DNA of 64,000 bases from contig NZ_JAJHJB010000014.1 in assembly GCF_020819555.1 (NCBI RefSeq), forward strand, positions 47,470-111,469, in the 5' to 3' direction. Source of the stretch: Pelosinus baikalensis. GTDB taxonomy: Bacteria > Bacillota > Negativicutes > DSM-13327. The notes under the pieces are model-generated. The model ran no database searches. It saw nothing but the letters and a program-made list of their open reading frames with translations, and had not been told where the DNA came from. How positions within the stretch are numbered: the first letter of the stretch is position 1; each line of letters opens with the position of its first letter. Position numbers and translations under genes: made by a program. Below are positions 17,117-25,869 of this stretch, in pieces.

Positions 17117-18988
17117 ATGGAAATCGGGAAAGCTCCTCAGACGCCTGGAAAGGTTACAGAAACTGCTCAAGTAGGGAATGCTCAACGATCTCAAGAAGTG
17201 AGTGAATTATCGAGTAGCAATCAGTTGGTACAAAAGGATTTTCAAGTTAATTTAGAAGATAGTATAAAAACAAAGCTGGCGGACTTAGCTAAATCACTGC
17301 AAAATCGGGAACAATTACTGCAATCATTGCCAGAGGATATAAAGAAAATCGTCCAGCAGCTTTTGCAGCAAATGTCGTCAACAAAAGATGTATCCCAGGG
17401 GATGGATTACTTATTAAAAGCACAAAAAAATATCGCAGAGCAGCTCCACAACTTAGGAAATATCTTAGAATTAGCTCTAACTTTGCAGCAGGATAAGTAT
17501 CATGATGTAAAACTTTTTTTAAATAAAGTAGCAGAATTTCTAAAAGGACAAGGTGGAATGTCCCCTGATCAATTGGCCAATCAATTGCTGCTACTAGCAA
17601 AAGAAGGGACGGTTTTGGTTCAAAGCAATCTTAGGCAGGCTGTAGAACAATTTTTACAGCAGCTCTCTCCAGAAAATCTGCAGCAATTCGATAGTGATAG
17701 CCAAGAAAATACAATACTGCAGCTAGCCAAACAGTTAACTGGGAGCAGCAGTTTATCTCAAGGTGATGTAAAACAGATCGCAAAACAATTATTGCAGCAA
17801 ATTATGCCAGAAAATATGACTCTGCTTACGGAAAATGACCAGAAGGCTGTTGTCCAATTGATGAAATTGTTGGAAAGTAAGATACCGCTAACGCAGCAGC
17901 AAGCAGCGGAAATTGGCTTGCCCGATTTACCTGAGATCTGGTCAGTTGCAAAAGGGGTGGATGCCCAGCAATTTAAAGATATTGCACCGAAGGTTCTTCA
18001 GCAAGCTGCAAATACATTAGAGCATCTTCTACAGGAGATGAAAGCATCACCAGACAAAAGTGCGGTGACTGCAAAGCTAGAAGCTTTTGGGCAAAGTTTG
18101 CCGTCGGAAATTGGTAAAACGGTGCAGCAGCTCATTAAGCAAGGTATAACAGAACAAAGTCTAGTGACCTTAGGCAAAACTCTTGAAAATGCAGCGCTAT
18201 TAAACGGAAAAATATCGGAACAAGTCAAAAACCTTGTGTCAAATTTGGCCGAAAATATGACGGCGAAATCTTTGGCAGCTCCAGCAGCAGATTTACTGGC
18301 GCAAGTTGCAAAGCAATTAGCAGGGACCACTACAACGATTGAGCAATTAACAACACTTATGAAGCAGATTAATCAACAAATGTCTTTAAATCAAGCCAAA
18401 CTATTGGAGAAGGCCCAGTCTGGATTAGAACAACTGACAAAGGCCGTGGAGCAAAATATACCCCAAGCATTGCAGGATATGGCAGTTAAAAGTAAACTGC
18501 CTGAATTATCGAAAATGTGGGTGCTATTAAAAGCCGCAGGAGCTGAGCCATGGCAAAATGCGGATTCACAGAATTTGCAAAGATCGGCAAGTACCATAAA
18601 AGAATTAGCTCATTCTCTGTATAAATCAATCGCCGGTGAGACGGAAAGACAAGTCGATCATAAAACATTGTCCTTTTCTGTACCACTCTATTTTGCCGAT
18701 GGAACATCTTATCCTACCCATATTCATATTTATCATCAAGAAAAAGAAAATAATAGTCAGGGTACAAAACGACAATTTGAAACATGGATGAGAGTAAGTG
18801 TGGATACACAAAATATTGGTATTGTGGATAGCGTATTTCGGTTATATGAAGAAAATAAATTAGACTTGCGAGTCCTCTTTCCCGATACGGAAGCAATTAG
18901 TGAATTTAAGCAAAGCTTGCCAGACATTCGAAAAAGTATTGAGGATACGACTCTTACACTCACAAATATTATGATAAACAAAATTTAA
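17117..18988 (+). CDS. Gln-rich protein with FliK-like C-terminal domain
   Basis: The 623-residue protein has a long N-terminal and central part (about 30-480) made of helical, glutamine-rich stretches such as VQQLLQQM and KQLLQQIMPEN, which recur several times. A C-terminal globular part (about 515-623) contains YFADGTSYPTHIHIY and MRVSVDTQNIGIVDSVFRL. The C-terminal pattern resembles flagellar hook-length control (FliK/Flg_hook) domains. No flagellar genes are near, so it may be an orphan relative found in Firmicutes outside the flagellar operon. There is no signal peptide or membrane helix. Function is not established. Confidence 0.6.
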   Translation: MEIGKAPQTPGKVTETAQVGNAQRSQEVSELSSSNQLVQKDFQVNLEDSIKTKLADLAKSLQNREQLLQSLPEDIKKIVQQLLQQMSSTKDVSQGMDYLLKAQKNIAEQLHNLGNILELALTLQQDKYHDVKLFLNKVAEFLKGQGGMSPDQLANQLLLLAKEGTVLVQSNLRQAVEQFLQQLSPENLQQFDSDSQENTILQLAKQLTGSSSLSQGDVKQIAKQLLQQIMPENMTLLTENDQKAVVQLMKLLESKIPLTQQQAAEIGLPDLPEIWSVAKGVDAQQFKDIAPKVLQQAANTLEHLLQEMKASPDKSAVTAKLEAFGQSLPSEIGKTVQQLIKQGITEQSLVTLGKTLENAALLNGKISEQVKNLVSNLAENMTAKSLAAPAADLLAQVAKQLAGTTTTIEQLTTLMKQINQQMSLNQAKLLEKAQSGLEQLTKAVEQNIPQALQDMAVKSKLPELSKMWVLLKAAGAEPWQNADSQNLQRSASTIKELAHSLYKSIAGETERQVDHKTLSFSVPLYFADGTSYPTHIHIYHQEKENNSQGTKRQFETWMRVSVDTQNIGIVDSVFRLYEENKLDLRVLFPDTEAISEFKQSLPDIRKSIEDTTLTLTNIMINKI

Positions 18989-19004
18989 TTTTCACGTAAT
19001 GTGT

Positions 19005-19048
19005 GAAAAAATGGTTGTTTTCTGGAAAACAGAAAACAACCATTTTTA
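19005..19048 (+). terminator. Terminator after the FliK-like gene
   Basis: AAATGGTTGTTTTCT pairs perfectly with AGAAAACAACCATTT, with a short T tract. From here to 19395 I see no gene, only AT-rich DNA that should hold the etf promoter. Confidence 0.88.
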
Positions 19049-19395
19049 GATTGTGAAATCACCGAACAAAGTTGATTTTACTGGAAAGTGAGTAAGGATC
19101 AGGCTCCAGCAATGGTAACGATTTAGAATTAAGTAAGTTAAAAAAGTAACATTCTACATGAGAATTACTTCACAATTACATATAGCTAAAACGCATGGGT
19201 TCGATTACTATAAAAGATTTTACCTCCTGTATTTTCTGTTGTAAAATAAAAAACAAGAATTGTCCGATTAAATACTAAATTCACTAAATACAGTTTATTT
19301 TGGCTTTTTGCAATATTTAAATAATATTGTGGAAATATATGTGTAAGTGTAAAATTCCCCGTAATCTCGCAGAATATAATAGGAGGTGTATTTAT

Positions 19396-20184
19396 TTGAA
19401 AATTATAGTTCTTGTCAAACAGGTTCCCGGAACTGATTCGGTAAAATTAGATCCTGTAACCGGTGTCATGGTGCGTACTGGTAAAGATACGATTATTAAC
19501 CCATTAGATGAAAATGCATTGGCTGAGGCAATTCGAATTAAGAATACCTATCCTGATGTCAAAATCACTGCTGTTAGCATGGGGCCAATCTCAGCAATGA
19601 AAGCAATCAAAGAGGCAATTGCAATGGGGGCTGATGATGGGGTTTTAGTATCAGGCAGAGAGTTTGCTGGTTCCGATACCATTGCAACAGCTAAAGTTAT
19701 TGCTGCAGCTATCAAGAAAACCGGCGATTTTGATATGATTCTCTGTGGAGAGCGGGCTACTGATGGCGAGACTGGTCAGACCGCCGCCATGATTGCTCAC
19801 TACCTAGGGGTCCCAGCCCAAACCTATGTCTCTGCCTTAGAAGTGTTAGAAGATGGTGTTATTGTTAAACGTACTGTTGAGAGTGGTTTTGAAAGAGTTC
19901 AAGTTACTTTCCCAGTATTAGTTTCTGTAAATAAAGATATTAGTGATACAGGATTCCCTACGTTAGACGGTAAGTTAAAAGCAAAGAAAGTTGAAGTTCC
20001 AATGCTTGGGAATGCAGAACTTGGTTTTGATAAAAGTGAGCTTGGTCTAACTGGATCACCAACTCGCGTGGTTAAAATTTTTAGCCCTAAACTATCTCGG
20101 GATACGATTATGGTCAAAGCCAATGCGACAATGCAGCCAATTGATGAATTGATGTCGTTCTTAGTTCAAAAGGATGTTTTATAA
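19396..20184 (+). CDS. etfB: Electron transfer flavoprotein, beta subunit
   Basis: The start is TTG 19396 behind AGGAGGTG. The longer open frame has no ribosome site. The 262-residue product opens MKIIVLVKQVPGTDSVKLD and contains the family signature around ALEVLEDGVIVKRTVESG plus CGERATDGETGQT, which lines the nucleotide site. EtfB pairs with EtfA (next gene) to carry electrons through FAD. With the FAD-linked dehydrogenase behind it, the three genes match the etfB-etfA-lctD order of electron-confurcating lactate dehydrogenases known in acetogens, where lactate oxidation is coupled to reduced ferredoxin and NAD. The cofurcation role here is inferred. Confidence 0.94.
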   Translation: MKIIVLVKQVPGTDSVKLDPVTGVMVRTGKDTIINPLDENALAEAIRIKNTYPDVKITAVSMGPISAMKAIKEAIAMGADDGVLVSGREFAGSDTIATAKVIAAAIKKTGDFDMILCGERATDGETGQTAAMIAHYLGVPAQTYVSALEVLEDGVIVKRTVESGFERVQVTFPVLVSVNKDISDTGFPTLDGKLKAKKVEVPMLGNAELGFDKSELGLTGSPTRVVKIFSPKLSRDTIMVKANATMQPIDELMSFLVQKDVL

Positions 20185-20202
20185 AAGGAGGTAACAATAA
20201 AG

Positions 20203-21246
20203 ATGTCAATGTATGTAAATTGCAGCATAGCGGAAGCTAAGAATCTTTCCGAGTTTAAAGGTGTATTTATACTAGGTGAGCAACGGGATGGTAAAATTCA
20301 AGCCGTTACTTTTGAACTCTTAACTTGGGGACGTGGCATTGCCGATGACCTTGGCTGTGAACTTGCCTGTGTACTACTAGGTGATGAAATTGAGAATTTG
20401 GACGAAGTCATTCTTCGCGGTGCTGATAAAGTCTTTTTCATCCAAGATCCTATTTTCAAGAACTTCTTAACCCAACCTTACAGTAATGCAATTACTCGTT
20501 TAGTGAATGAAGAAAAACCAGAAGTTATCATCGCTGGTGCAACAACTACGGGCCGTACGGTAATGCCTTTAGTTGCAGCTAAAACCAATACTGGTTTAAC
20601 AGCTGACTGCACAGAACTTACTGTCGATCCTGATACAAAACTGTTATTACAAACTCGTCCAGCGATTGGCGGCAATATTATGGCTACCATTAAGACGCCT
20701 GATACACGTCCACAAATGGCAACCGTACGTCCAAGATCTGCCAAACAATCTCCTGTGGATACTTCTAGAACTGGTCAAATCATTGTTAAGAATTATGCAG
20801 GTGCAACAACAATGACAGTTGAAAAGTTCCTGGAGTTCATAATCGATACTACGCAAGCAGTAAGTATTGAAGAAGCAGATATCATTATTGCCGGTGGCAA
20901 GGGAATGAAAAATGCCGCAGGTTTCAAATTAATAGAAGAATTAGCAGAGTTAATGGGAGCTGCCGTGGGTGCTACTCGTGATGCAGTTGAGCTTGGCTGG
21001 TCTACGTATCCCCATCAGGTTGGTCTATCTGGTAAGACCGTGTCTCCTAAACTAATTATTGCTGCGGGTATAGCAGGTAAAATTCAATTTTTAGCAGGTA
21101 TGCAGACCTCGGATGTTATTGTGGCAATCAATAAAGACCCTGAAGCACAAATCTTCAAAGTGGCCGACTTCGGTATTGTAGGCGATGTGTTTGAAGTGAT
21201 GCCTATGCTGATTGAAACAGTCAAAAAAATAAAAGCGAGTGCATAA
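20203..21246 (+). CDS. etfA: Electron transfer flavoprotein, alpha subunit
   Basis: The 347-residue protein has an N-terminal Rossmann-like half and the C-terminal FAD-binding signature (about 225-335): GGKGMKNAAGF, QVGLSGKTVSPKLIIAAGI, and AINKDPEAQIFKVADFGIVG. The start follows AAAGGAGGTAAC, 18 bases after etfB. Some acetogen lactate-dehydrogenase EtfA proteins carry an extra N-terminal [4Fe-4S] ferredoxin domain. This one does not, having no Cys cluster, which argues for a simpler electron path. Its end is close to, and shares an overlap zone with, the dehydrogenase start region. Confidence 0.95.
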   Translation: MSMYVNCSIAEAKNLSEFKGVFILGEQRDGKIQAVTFELLTWGRGIADDLGCELACVLLGDEIENLDEVILRGADKVFFIQDPIFKNFLTQPYSNAITRLVNEEKPEVIIAGATTTGRTVMPLVAAKTNTGLTADCTELTVDPDTKLLLQTRPAIGGNIMATIKTPDTRPQMATVRPRSAKQSPVDTSRTGQIIVKNYAGATTMTVEKFLEFIIDTTQAVSIEEADIIIAGGKGMKNAAGFKLIEELAELMGAAVGATRDAVELGWSTYPHQVGLSGKTVSPKLIIAAGIAGKIQFLAGMQTSDVIVAINKDPEAQIFKVADFGIVGDVFEVMPMLIETVKKIKASA

Positions 21247-21262
21247 GGAGGTAGGGGTAGTA

Positions 21263-22690
21263 ATGCAATTTAACAAAGTAACAGAGAACATTATTAAACA
21301 ATTAGAAGCAATTCTAGGTAAAGCCAACGTAGTTGTAGATGAAGAAAAAATGGAAATGTACTCTCGTGATGAAACATCTGATAAACTTTGGGAGAAAATG
21401 CCTGAAGTTGTTATAAAACCGGAAAATGCCCAGCAGATTGCTGAAGTTGTGAAGCTGGCAAATCGTGAATTGGTTCCCATTACGCCTAGAGGCGGCGGCT
21501 CTGGACTTGCAGCAGGTGCTGTTCCACTCCATGGTGGTATGGTATTATCATTAGAAAAAATGAATAAAATTCTAGAAATCGACAAAGAAAATTTATTCAT
21601 GGTCTTAGAGCCTGGTGTAACGACAGGAGAAGTGCAAAAAGAAGCCAAAGAGTTAAATCTCTTTTATGCTGGTGATCCTTGTTCTGCAGAATCTTCCTTC
21701 ATTGGGGGCAATGTTGCAACAAATGCTGGTGGCAACAAAGCAATTAAATACGGTGTAACAGGACGTCATGTATATGGTTTAGAAGTGGTTATGCCTGACG
21801 GGGAAATCGTTGTTTATGGTGGTAAGAACGTAAAAGATGTTACTTTCTATGATATGGTACATTTAATGGTTGGCTCAGAAGGTACGTTGGGAATTATTAC
21901 AAAAATTTGGCTAAAATTAATGCCATTGCCTCAATATGTTGCAGATTTATTGGTTCCTTTCCCAGACATGCAATCTGCTATTAAAGTGGTACCCAAGATT
22001 ATGACTGCTGGTATTATCCCGACTGCTGTTGAATTTATGGATAGTTTGTCAATTAAAGCAGCGGAATTGTATTTGAATAAAAAGCTGCCATTTAGTGATG
22101 CAGGCGCATATATTATCTGTGAGGTGGATGGCAATACAGAACTGCAAATACAAGAAGATTATGAAACCATTGGAAAGCTATGTAAAGAAAATGGCGCGCT
22201 AGAAGTATTCGTAGCAGATAATATTTCTACACAAGATCGCATTTGGAAATCACGTAAAGCCTATGCGGAAGCACTTCGTATGCTGAGCCCAGTGTATTGC
22301 ATGGAAGATATTGTAGTGCCAATTGCAAACATTCCTGCAGCACTGGATGCGATTGAAAAAATTGCAGCAAAATTTGAGTGCAAAATCCCCAGTGCTGGTC
22401 ATGCTGGCGATGGAAACATTCATGCTACCATTTTGCGTGAAGATCGTGATGAACATGCTTGGCATGATTTGAAAGATGCCGTTTTAGCTGAAATCTATGA
22501 TGCTGTATATGCTCTTGAAGGTAACTTATCCGGAGAGCATGGTATTGGTGCAAAACGAATATCAGCTATGTATAAGCACATGACCGAAGGACAAAAGAAA
22601 GTCCTAAAGACAGTGAAAGAAGCTTTTGATCCAAATAACATTATGAATCCTGGAAAAGTCGTACTACTTGGTACAATTGCCGAATCATAA
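21263..22690 (+). CDS. lctD: FAD-binding lactate/glycolate dehydrogenase (GlcD/LctD-like)
   Basis: ATG 21263 follows AAGGAGGTAGG and replaces a GTG further up. The 475-residue enzyme has the PCMH-type FAD domain (about 45-225: TPRGGGSGLAAGAVP, then SAESSFIGGNVATNAGG) and the C-terminal oxidase domain with AGHAGDGNIHATIL and a closing LSGEHGIGAKR, whose His residues bind the metal and substrate. Linkage to etfBA makes D-lactate (or another 2-hydroxyacid) oxidation with ETF as acceptor the most likely role. No lactate permease or racemase follows, unlike in Acetobacterium. Confidence 0.88.
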   Translation: MQFNKVTENIIKQLEAILGKANVVVDEEKMEMYSRDETSDKLWEKMPEVVIKPENAQQIAEVVKLANRELVPITPRGGGSGLAAGAVPLHGGMVLSLEKMNKILEIDKENLFMVLEPGVTTGEVQKEAKELNLFYAGDPCSAESSFIGGNVATNAGGNKAIKYGVTGRHVYGLEVVMPDGEIVVYGGKNVKDVTFYDMVHLMVGSEGTLGIITKIWLKLMPLPQYVADLLVPFPDMQSAIKVVPKIMTAGIIPTAVEFMDSLSIKAAELYLNKKLPFSDAGAYIICEVDGNTELQIQEDYETIGKLCKENGALEVFVADNISTQDRIWKSRKAYAEALRMLSPVYCMEDIVVPIANIPAALDAIEKIAAKFECKIPSAGHAGDGNIHATILREDRDEHAWHDLKDAVLAEIYDAVYALEGNLSGEHGIGAKRISAMYKHMTEGQKKVLKTVKEAFDPNNIMNPGKVVLLGTIAES

Positions 22691-22697
22691 GCAAAAG

Positions 22698-22737
22698 CAG
22701 TCTAAGTCTCTTATCCCGAGATTTAGGCTGTTTTCTT
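22698..22737 (+). terminator. Terminator of the etfBA-lctD operon
   Basis: CAGTCTAAGTCTC pairs with GAGATTTAGGCTG (G-T wobbles) and is followed by TTTTCTT. Confidence 0.85.
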
Positions 22738-22815
22738 GTTAGATTTAAAAATGTATAAAAGTATGATACAATAATAAAATACTAAGTTTGTCAGTAGCAG
22801 GAAGGATGAAATAGG

Positions 22816-23883
22816 TTGTTTGATTTTTCGAGTATGAGTTTAGAGCAGTTAGTAATACATAAAGTAGGGAATAAGTTGCGGGATGAAGGTGTTTTTCTTT
22901 CACCAAGTTCTTATGATATGAAAGATGGCAATGTAGAGGAACTGTTGCTAAAATATTTTTTATCATCCTTTAAAGAAAAAGTATTGTATAAATTTTTTCA
23001 TGAAACAGATATTCATTTGAACGAATTATACATGTATGTAAGCAGTATTTTTATAGAACCCGAAACTTTTTATGAACAATCCATTAGCATCTTAAAACAT
23101 CTATATGAGAAATCTTCTCATCCGCAAATTAAAGGCGGAGAATTCTATATGGCGTATTTTAAAGATTGTATAATCAATGATCAAAAAGCTGATGGAATTG
23201 GTATTTTTAAAACAGAAAAAAAGGAAACCTACTTAAAAGTTACCAAATATGCAGATGAGTTTATGATTGGCAGCGATAAAGGGATTAACGTTAAAAAGCT
23301 GGATAAGGGATGTATTATTTTTAACGCCAATTCAGCTGATGGTTATCGAGTTGCCATTGTGGATGCAGTAAATAAAGGTGACAATCAAGCTTTATATTGG
23401 AAGGATGAATTCTTACGCTTGACCAATGTACAAGATGAATATTTTCATACGGAAAATTGTTTGCAGGTGTGCAGAGATTTTGCAGAAAATATTTATGGTG
23501 AAATATATCAAGCCGATAAAAAAGATCAGGTAGTATTTGTCAATGAAGCTGTGGCATATTTCGACAAACATAACCAATTTCATTTAGAAGAATTTGTACA
23601 AACCGTTGTGAAAGAGCCGGAATTAATTGAGCAGTTTATCGAGCATAAACAAAATTATGAGAGTAATCAAGGCTTTGTCCCTGCAGAAGGGTTTACGATT
23701 TCCACTCCAGCCGTAAAGAGTGTGAAAAAGAAATTTAGAAACATGATCAAACTGGATACTGAAATTGAGATTAAAGTAAAAAGTCCTACGACAGAAACTG
23801 GCAATATGCAGTTTATTGAACGAGGCTTTGATGATGAAAAAGGTATGCACTTTTATAAAGTTTTTTTTAATGAAGAAGAATAA
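22816..23883 (+). CDS. Nucleoid-associated protein (NdpA/YejK family)
   Basis: The 355-residue protein starts at TTG (22816) nine bases after GGAAGGA. It has the NA37/YejK plan: a beginning with VIHKVGNKL, a middle FKDCIINDQKADGIGIFKT strand pair, and the late block FVNEAVAYFDKHNQF. Members bind DNA and were found in nucleoid preparations of E. coli, and their exact role is still loose. It is followed 26 bases later by a small helical protein, probably in one operon. Length matches the family (about 335-350). Confidence 0.85.
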   Translation: MFDFSSMSLEQLVIHKVGNKLRDEGVFLSPSSYDMKDGNVEELLLKYFLSSFKEKVLYKFFHETDIHLNELYMYVSSIFIEPETFYEQSISILKHLYEKSSHPQIKGGEFYMAYFKDCIINDQKADGIGIFKTEKKETYLKVTKYADEFMIGSDKGINVKKLDKGCIIFNANSADGYRVAIVDAVNKGDNQALYWKDEFLRLTNVQDEYFHTENCLQVCRDFAENIYGEIYQADKKDQVVFVNEAVAYFDKHNQFHLEEFVQTVVKEPELIEQFIEHKQNYESNQGFVPAEGFTISTPAVKSVKKKFRNMIKLDTEIEIKVKSPTTETGNMQFIERGFDDEKGMHFYKVFFNEEE

Positions 23884-23909
23884 GCTAAGGGAAATGGAGA
23901 GAATATAAA

Positions 23910-24191
23910 ATGAATTCTAAAGCTGAGTTAGTTGAACTCATTCAGCAATTGCCAGAAGAAAAAGTTGCCATTGCTATTACTCTAATCAAGGAATTACAGG
24001 AAAAGACGGAAAGTAGTGAGATAAATCCAGATCCTATATTCGATTTGATGAAAACAGTTATATATGCTATGAATAATAGTTTATATGATTTATCCATAGA
24101 AGCTGGGCGTAGAGAAGAAAAGGTACTGGCTAATCGTTTGGAATCCTATCGTAAGAGAGTTTCAGAAGCTTGGGAAGTTTATAAAAAATAG
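23910..24191 (+). CDS. Small helical protein of unknown function
   Basis: A 93-residue, highly charged, mostly helical protein with ELVELIQQLPEEKVAIAITLIKE near the start (shown here broken by no motif of known function). It has no cysteines, signal peptide or membrane helix. The ATG follows GGAGAG, 26 bases after the nucleoid-associated protein, and a terminator follows. A LPEEK-type helix of this kind is common at the start of small Firmicutes proteins that stabilise partners, but I assign no function. Confidence 0.7.
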   Translation: MNSKAELVELIQQLPEEKVAIAITLIKELQEKTESSEINPDPIFDLMKTVIYAMNNSLYDLSIEAGRREEKVLANRLESYRKRVSEAWEVYKK

Positions 24192-24206
24192 CATACCTTA
24201 ATCTGT

Positions 24207-24240
24207 AAAAGGCTTTATCTTCAAGATAAGGCTTTTTATT
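24207..24240 (+). terminator. Terminator after the ndpA-like pair
   Basis: AAAAGGCTTTATCTT and AAGATAAGGCTTTTT form a stem over a two-base loop (one bulge), ending in Ts. Confidence 0.75.
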
Positions 24241-24259
24241 AACTACAGTATAGTCTTTG

Positions 24260-24368
24260 AACGACAAAGGAGAACGTTAAAAACAGAGGTTTTTAACCCT
24301 ATCTATCTTTTCTCAGTGTTCTCTGTGCCTCTGTGGTTTACTTTATATGTTTTAAAGGACGCGAACGT
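24260..24368 (+). repeat. CACAGAG-type variant of the palindromic repeat
   Basis: Degenerate left arm, then CTATCTATCTTTTCTCAGTG, then TTCTCTGTGCCTCTGTGG and the family tail TATGTTTTAAAGGACGCG. It shares its tail with the CACAAAG copies but carries the GTGCCTCTGTGG arm also seen at 60454. Confidence 0.8.
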
Positions 24369-24420
24369 TTTCTTATGGATATAAATGGAAATAGTATGAA
24401 TTGTTACATAAATCAAAATA

Positions 24421-24460
24421 AACACATAATTACAACACGATTAAAACACAAATAAAACAA
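24421..24460 (+). promoter_or_regulatory. Helically phased AACAC repeats, candidate activator site
   Basis: AACAC occurs at 24421, 24434 and 24445, with AACAA at 24456, intervals of 13, 11 and 11 bases. It lies about 115-150 bases upstream of the sigma-54 promoter, where enhancer-binding activators normally sit. Binding is inferred only from position and spacing. Confidence 0.35.
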
Positions 24461-24572
24461 GTTCAATTGTATTGTTTGGTATAACAACAGAAGCAATCTA
24501 ATCTATGAGGAAAGCTAGGAATTGTCTGTCAAATAGCTGTAGTACAACTTCTATTTTGAATAAGACAGGTTT

Positions 24573-24588
24573 TGGCATGGTTATTGCA
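24573..24588 (+). promoter_or_regulatory. Sigma-54 (-24/-12) promoter of the IIA-IIB-HPr-EI-PFK operon
   Basis: TGGCATGGTTATTGCA, with GG and GC exactly 10 bases apart, matches the sigma-54 consensus. The expected transcription start is about 24598, 46 bases before the first gene. Confidence 0.88.
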
Positions 24589-24643
24589 AGAATATTAAGA
24601 AGATAAAAAGATAAAAATATAAAAATATATGCGAGGGCACAAG

Positions 24644-25036
24644 ATGGTTGGTGTGGTAATTGTTGCACATGGAAGTTTCGCAAGTGCCTTGCTTACTACT
24701 GCAGAACAGATTGCAGGGAAACAGGAACAGGTTGTATCTCTTGATTTTACAATGGGAGAAAATACAGCTGATTTGCAGTTACGCATTAGAGAAGCCGTAA
24801 GAGGTGTAGACACTGGTCAAGGTACTATCATATTCGTTGATTTACTAGGAGGGAGCCCCTATCAAGCAGCGGCTATAGTGGCTATGCAGCAGCTAGGGAT
24901 TGAGATGGTTGCAGGTGTAAATATGCCCATGCTGTTAGAAATATTACCTGCCAGAAATGATAAATTGATGAATGTAACAAGTGCCGCTCTAAACGGAGGC
25001 CATGATGGCATTCGTAATTTCGATATCATGAAGTAA
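24644..25036 (+). CDS. PTS mannose/sorbose-family EIIA
   Basis: ATG 24644, seven bases after GAGG, is preferred to the ATG five codons upstream. The 130-residue protein has the EIIA-Man active site His9 in VIVAHGSFAS and FVDLLGGSPYQAA. EIIA of this family accepts phosphate from HPr and passes it to EIIB. It is the first gene behind a sigma-54 promoter, followed by EIIB, HPr, Enzyme I and PFK. No EIIC or EIID gene is present, so it cannot transport sugar without a membrane partner elsewhere. A signalling role toward the LevR-like regulator downstream is plausible inference. Confidence 0.92.
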   Translation: MVGVVIVAHGSFASALLTTAEQIAGKQEQVVSLDFTMGENTADLQLRIREAVRGVDTGQGTIIFVDLLGGSPYQAAAIVAMQQLGIEMVAGVNMPMLLEILPARNDKLMNVTSAALNGGHDGIRNFDIMK

Positions 25037-25060
25037 CTATAGTAAGAAGGAAGAGATTAG

Positions 25061-25537
25061 GTGGGAATTGAATTAGTAAGAATTGATGATCGTCTCATTC
25101 ATGGCCAAATTGTTATGGCGTGGTGTAAGACCATGCCAATTGAACGCATTGTCGTGATTGATGACGAAGTTGCGCTAGACTTCATTCGTAAGATGCTTCT
25201 CGAAACCGTAGCACCTCCTGGTATCAATGTTACGATCTTAAATGTGACTCAAGGGGTAGAAAGCTTGAAAACGGATGTGTTTGCAGAAGAAAAGCTGCTT
25301 TTATTAGTTACCAACCCTACTACTATATTGAATTTAGTAGAAAATGGCTTAGAGATTAGTAAGGTCAATATTGGCGGGATGAGTTTCGGTCAAGGAAAGA
25401 CCCCGGTGACAAAAGCTGTATCGATATCTGATACTGATAAACATGCTTTTAAAGAGCTTCATGAACATGGCATTGATTTACAAATTCAAATATTGCCTCA
25501 TGATACTCCGCTAGACCTTATGCCCGAGATAAATTAA
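25061..25537 (+). CDS. PTS mannose/sorbose-family EIIB
   Basis: The 158-residue protein begins at GTG behind GAAGGAAGAG and has the phospho-acceptor His14 in RIDDRLIHGQ, followed by WCKTMPIERIVVIDDEVA and NIGGMSFGQGK, all typical of the EIIB-Man/Sor fold. It would take phosphate from the preceding EIIA. In complete systems EIIC and EIID follow, but here HPr follows directly, so the pair is detached from any permease in this window. It may serve a permease elsewhere or act only in regulation. Confidence 0.93.
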   Translation: MGIELVRIDDRLIHGQIVMAWCKTMPIERIVVIDDEVALDFIRKMLLETVAPPGINVTILNVTQGVESLKTDVFAEEKLLLLVTNPTTILNLVENGLEISKVNIGGMSFGQGKTPVTKAVSISDTDKHAFKELHEHGIDLQIQILPHDTPLDLMPEIN

Positions 25538-25601
25538 GGGGTATCCACTGCTATTGTAGTGTAATAATATATTTAACAAAAAGAAAGGTTGTGTAAAAAA
25601 C

Positions 25602-25865
25602 ATGGAATTGAATTTACAAATTAAAAATCAGGCGGGGTTACACGCTAGACCAGCGGCTATGTTCGCACAAAAAGCTTCTTCCTTTAAATCCAACATTTTA
25701 ATATTTAAAGATGGAAAAAACGGCAATGCAAAAAGTATCATTAGCATTATGGGATTAGGGGTAAAAAAGGGTGATACTTTACTTGTCAAAATTGATGGTC
25801 CAGATGCTGCTGAAGCAGGTGCAGCCCTGAAAAAATTAGTGGATGACAAATTTGGGGAAGAGTGA
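25602..25865 (+). CDS. ptsH: Phosphocarrier protein HPr
   Basis: The 87-residue protein has the HPr active site GLHARPAAMF with His14 as the phosphoryl carrier. It also has a conserved regulatory serine at Ser45 (KSIISIMGLGVKKGD), equivalent to Ser46 of Bacillus HPr, the target of HPr kinase. It transfers phosphate from Enzyme I to EIIA proteins. Placing ptsH and ptsI behind mannose-type IIA and IIB, under a sigma-54 promoter, is unusual, because general PTS genes are normally housekeeping. The ATG follows AAAGAAAGG. It is separated from EIIB by 64 bases, in which I see no terminator. Confidence 0.95.
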   Translation: MELNLQIKNQAGLHARPAAMFAQKASSFKSNILIFKDGKNGNAKSIISIMGLGVKKGDTLLVKIDGPDAAEAGAALKKLVDDKFGEE

Positions 25866-25869
25866 TACT

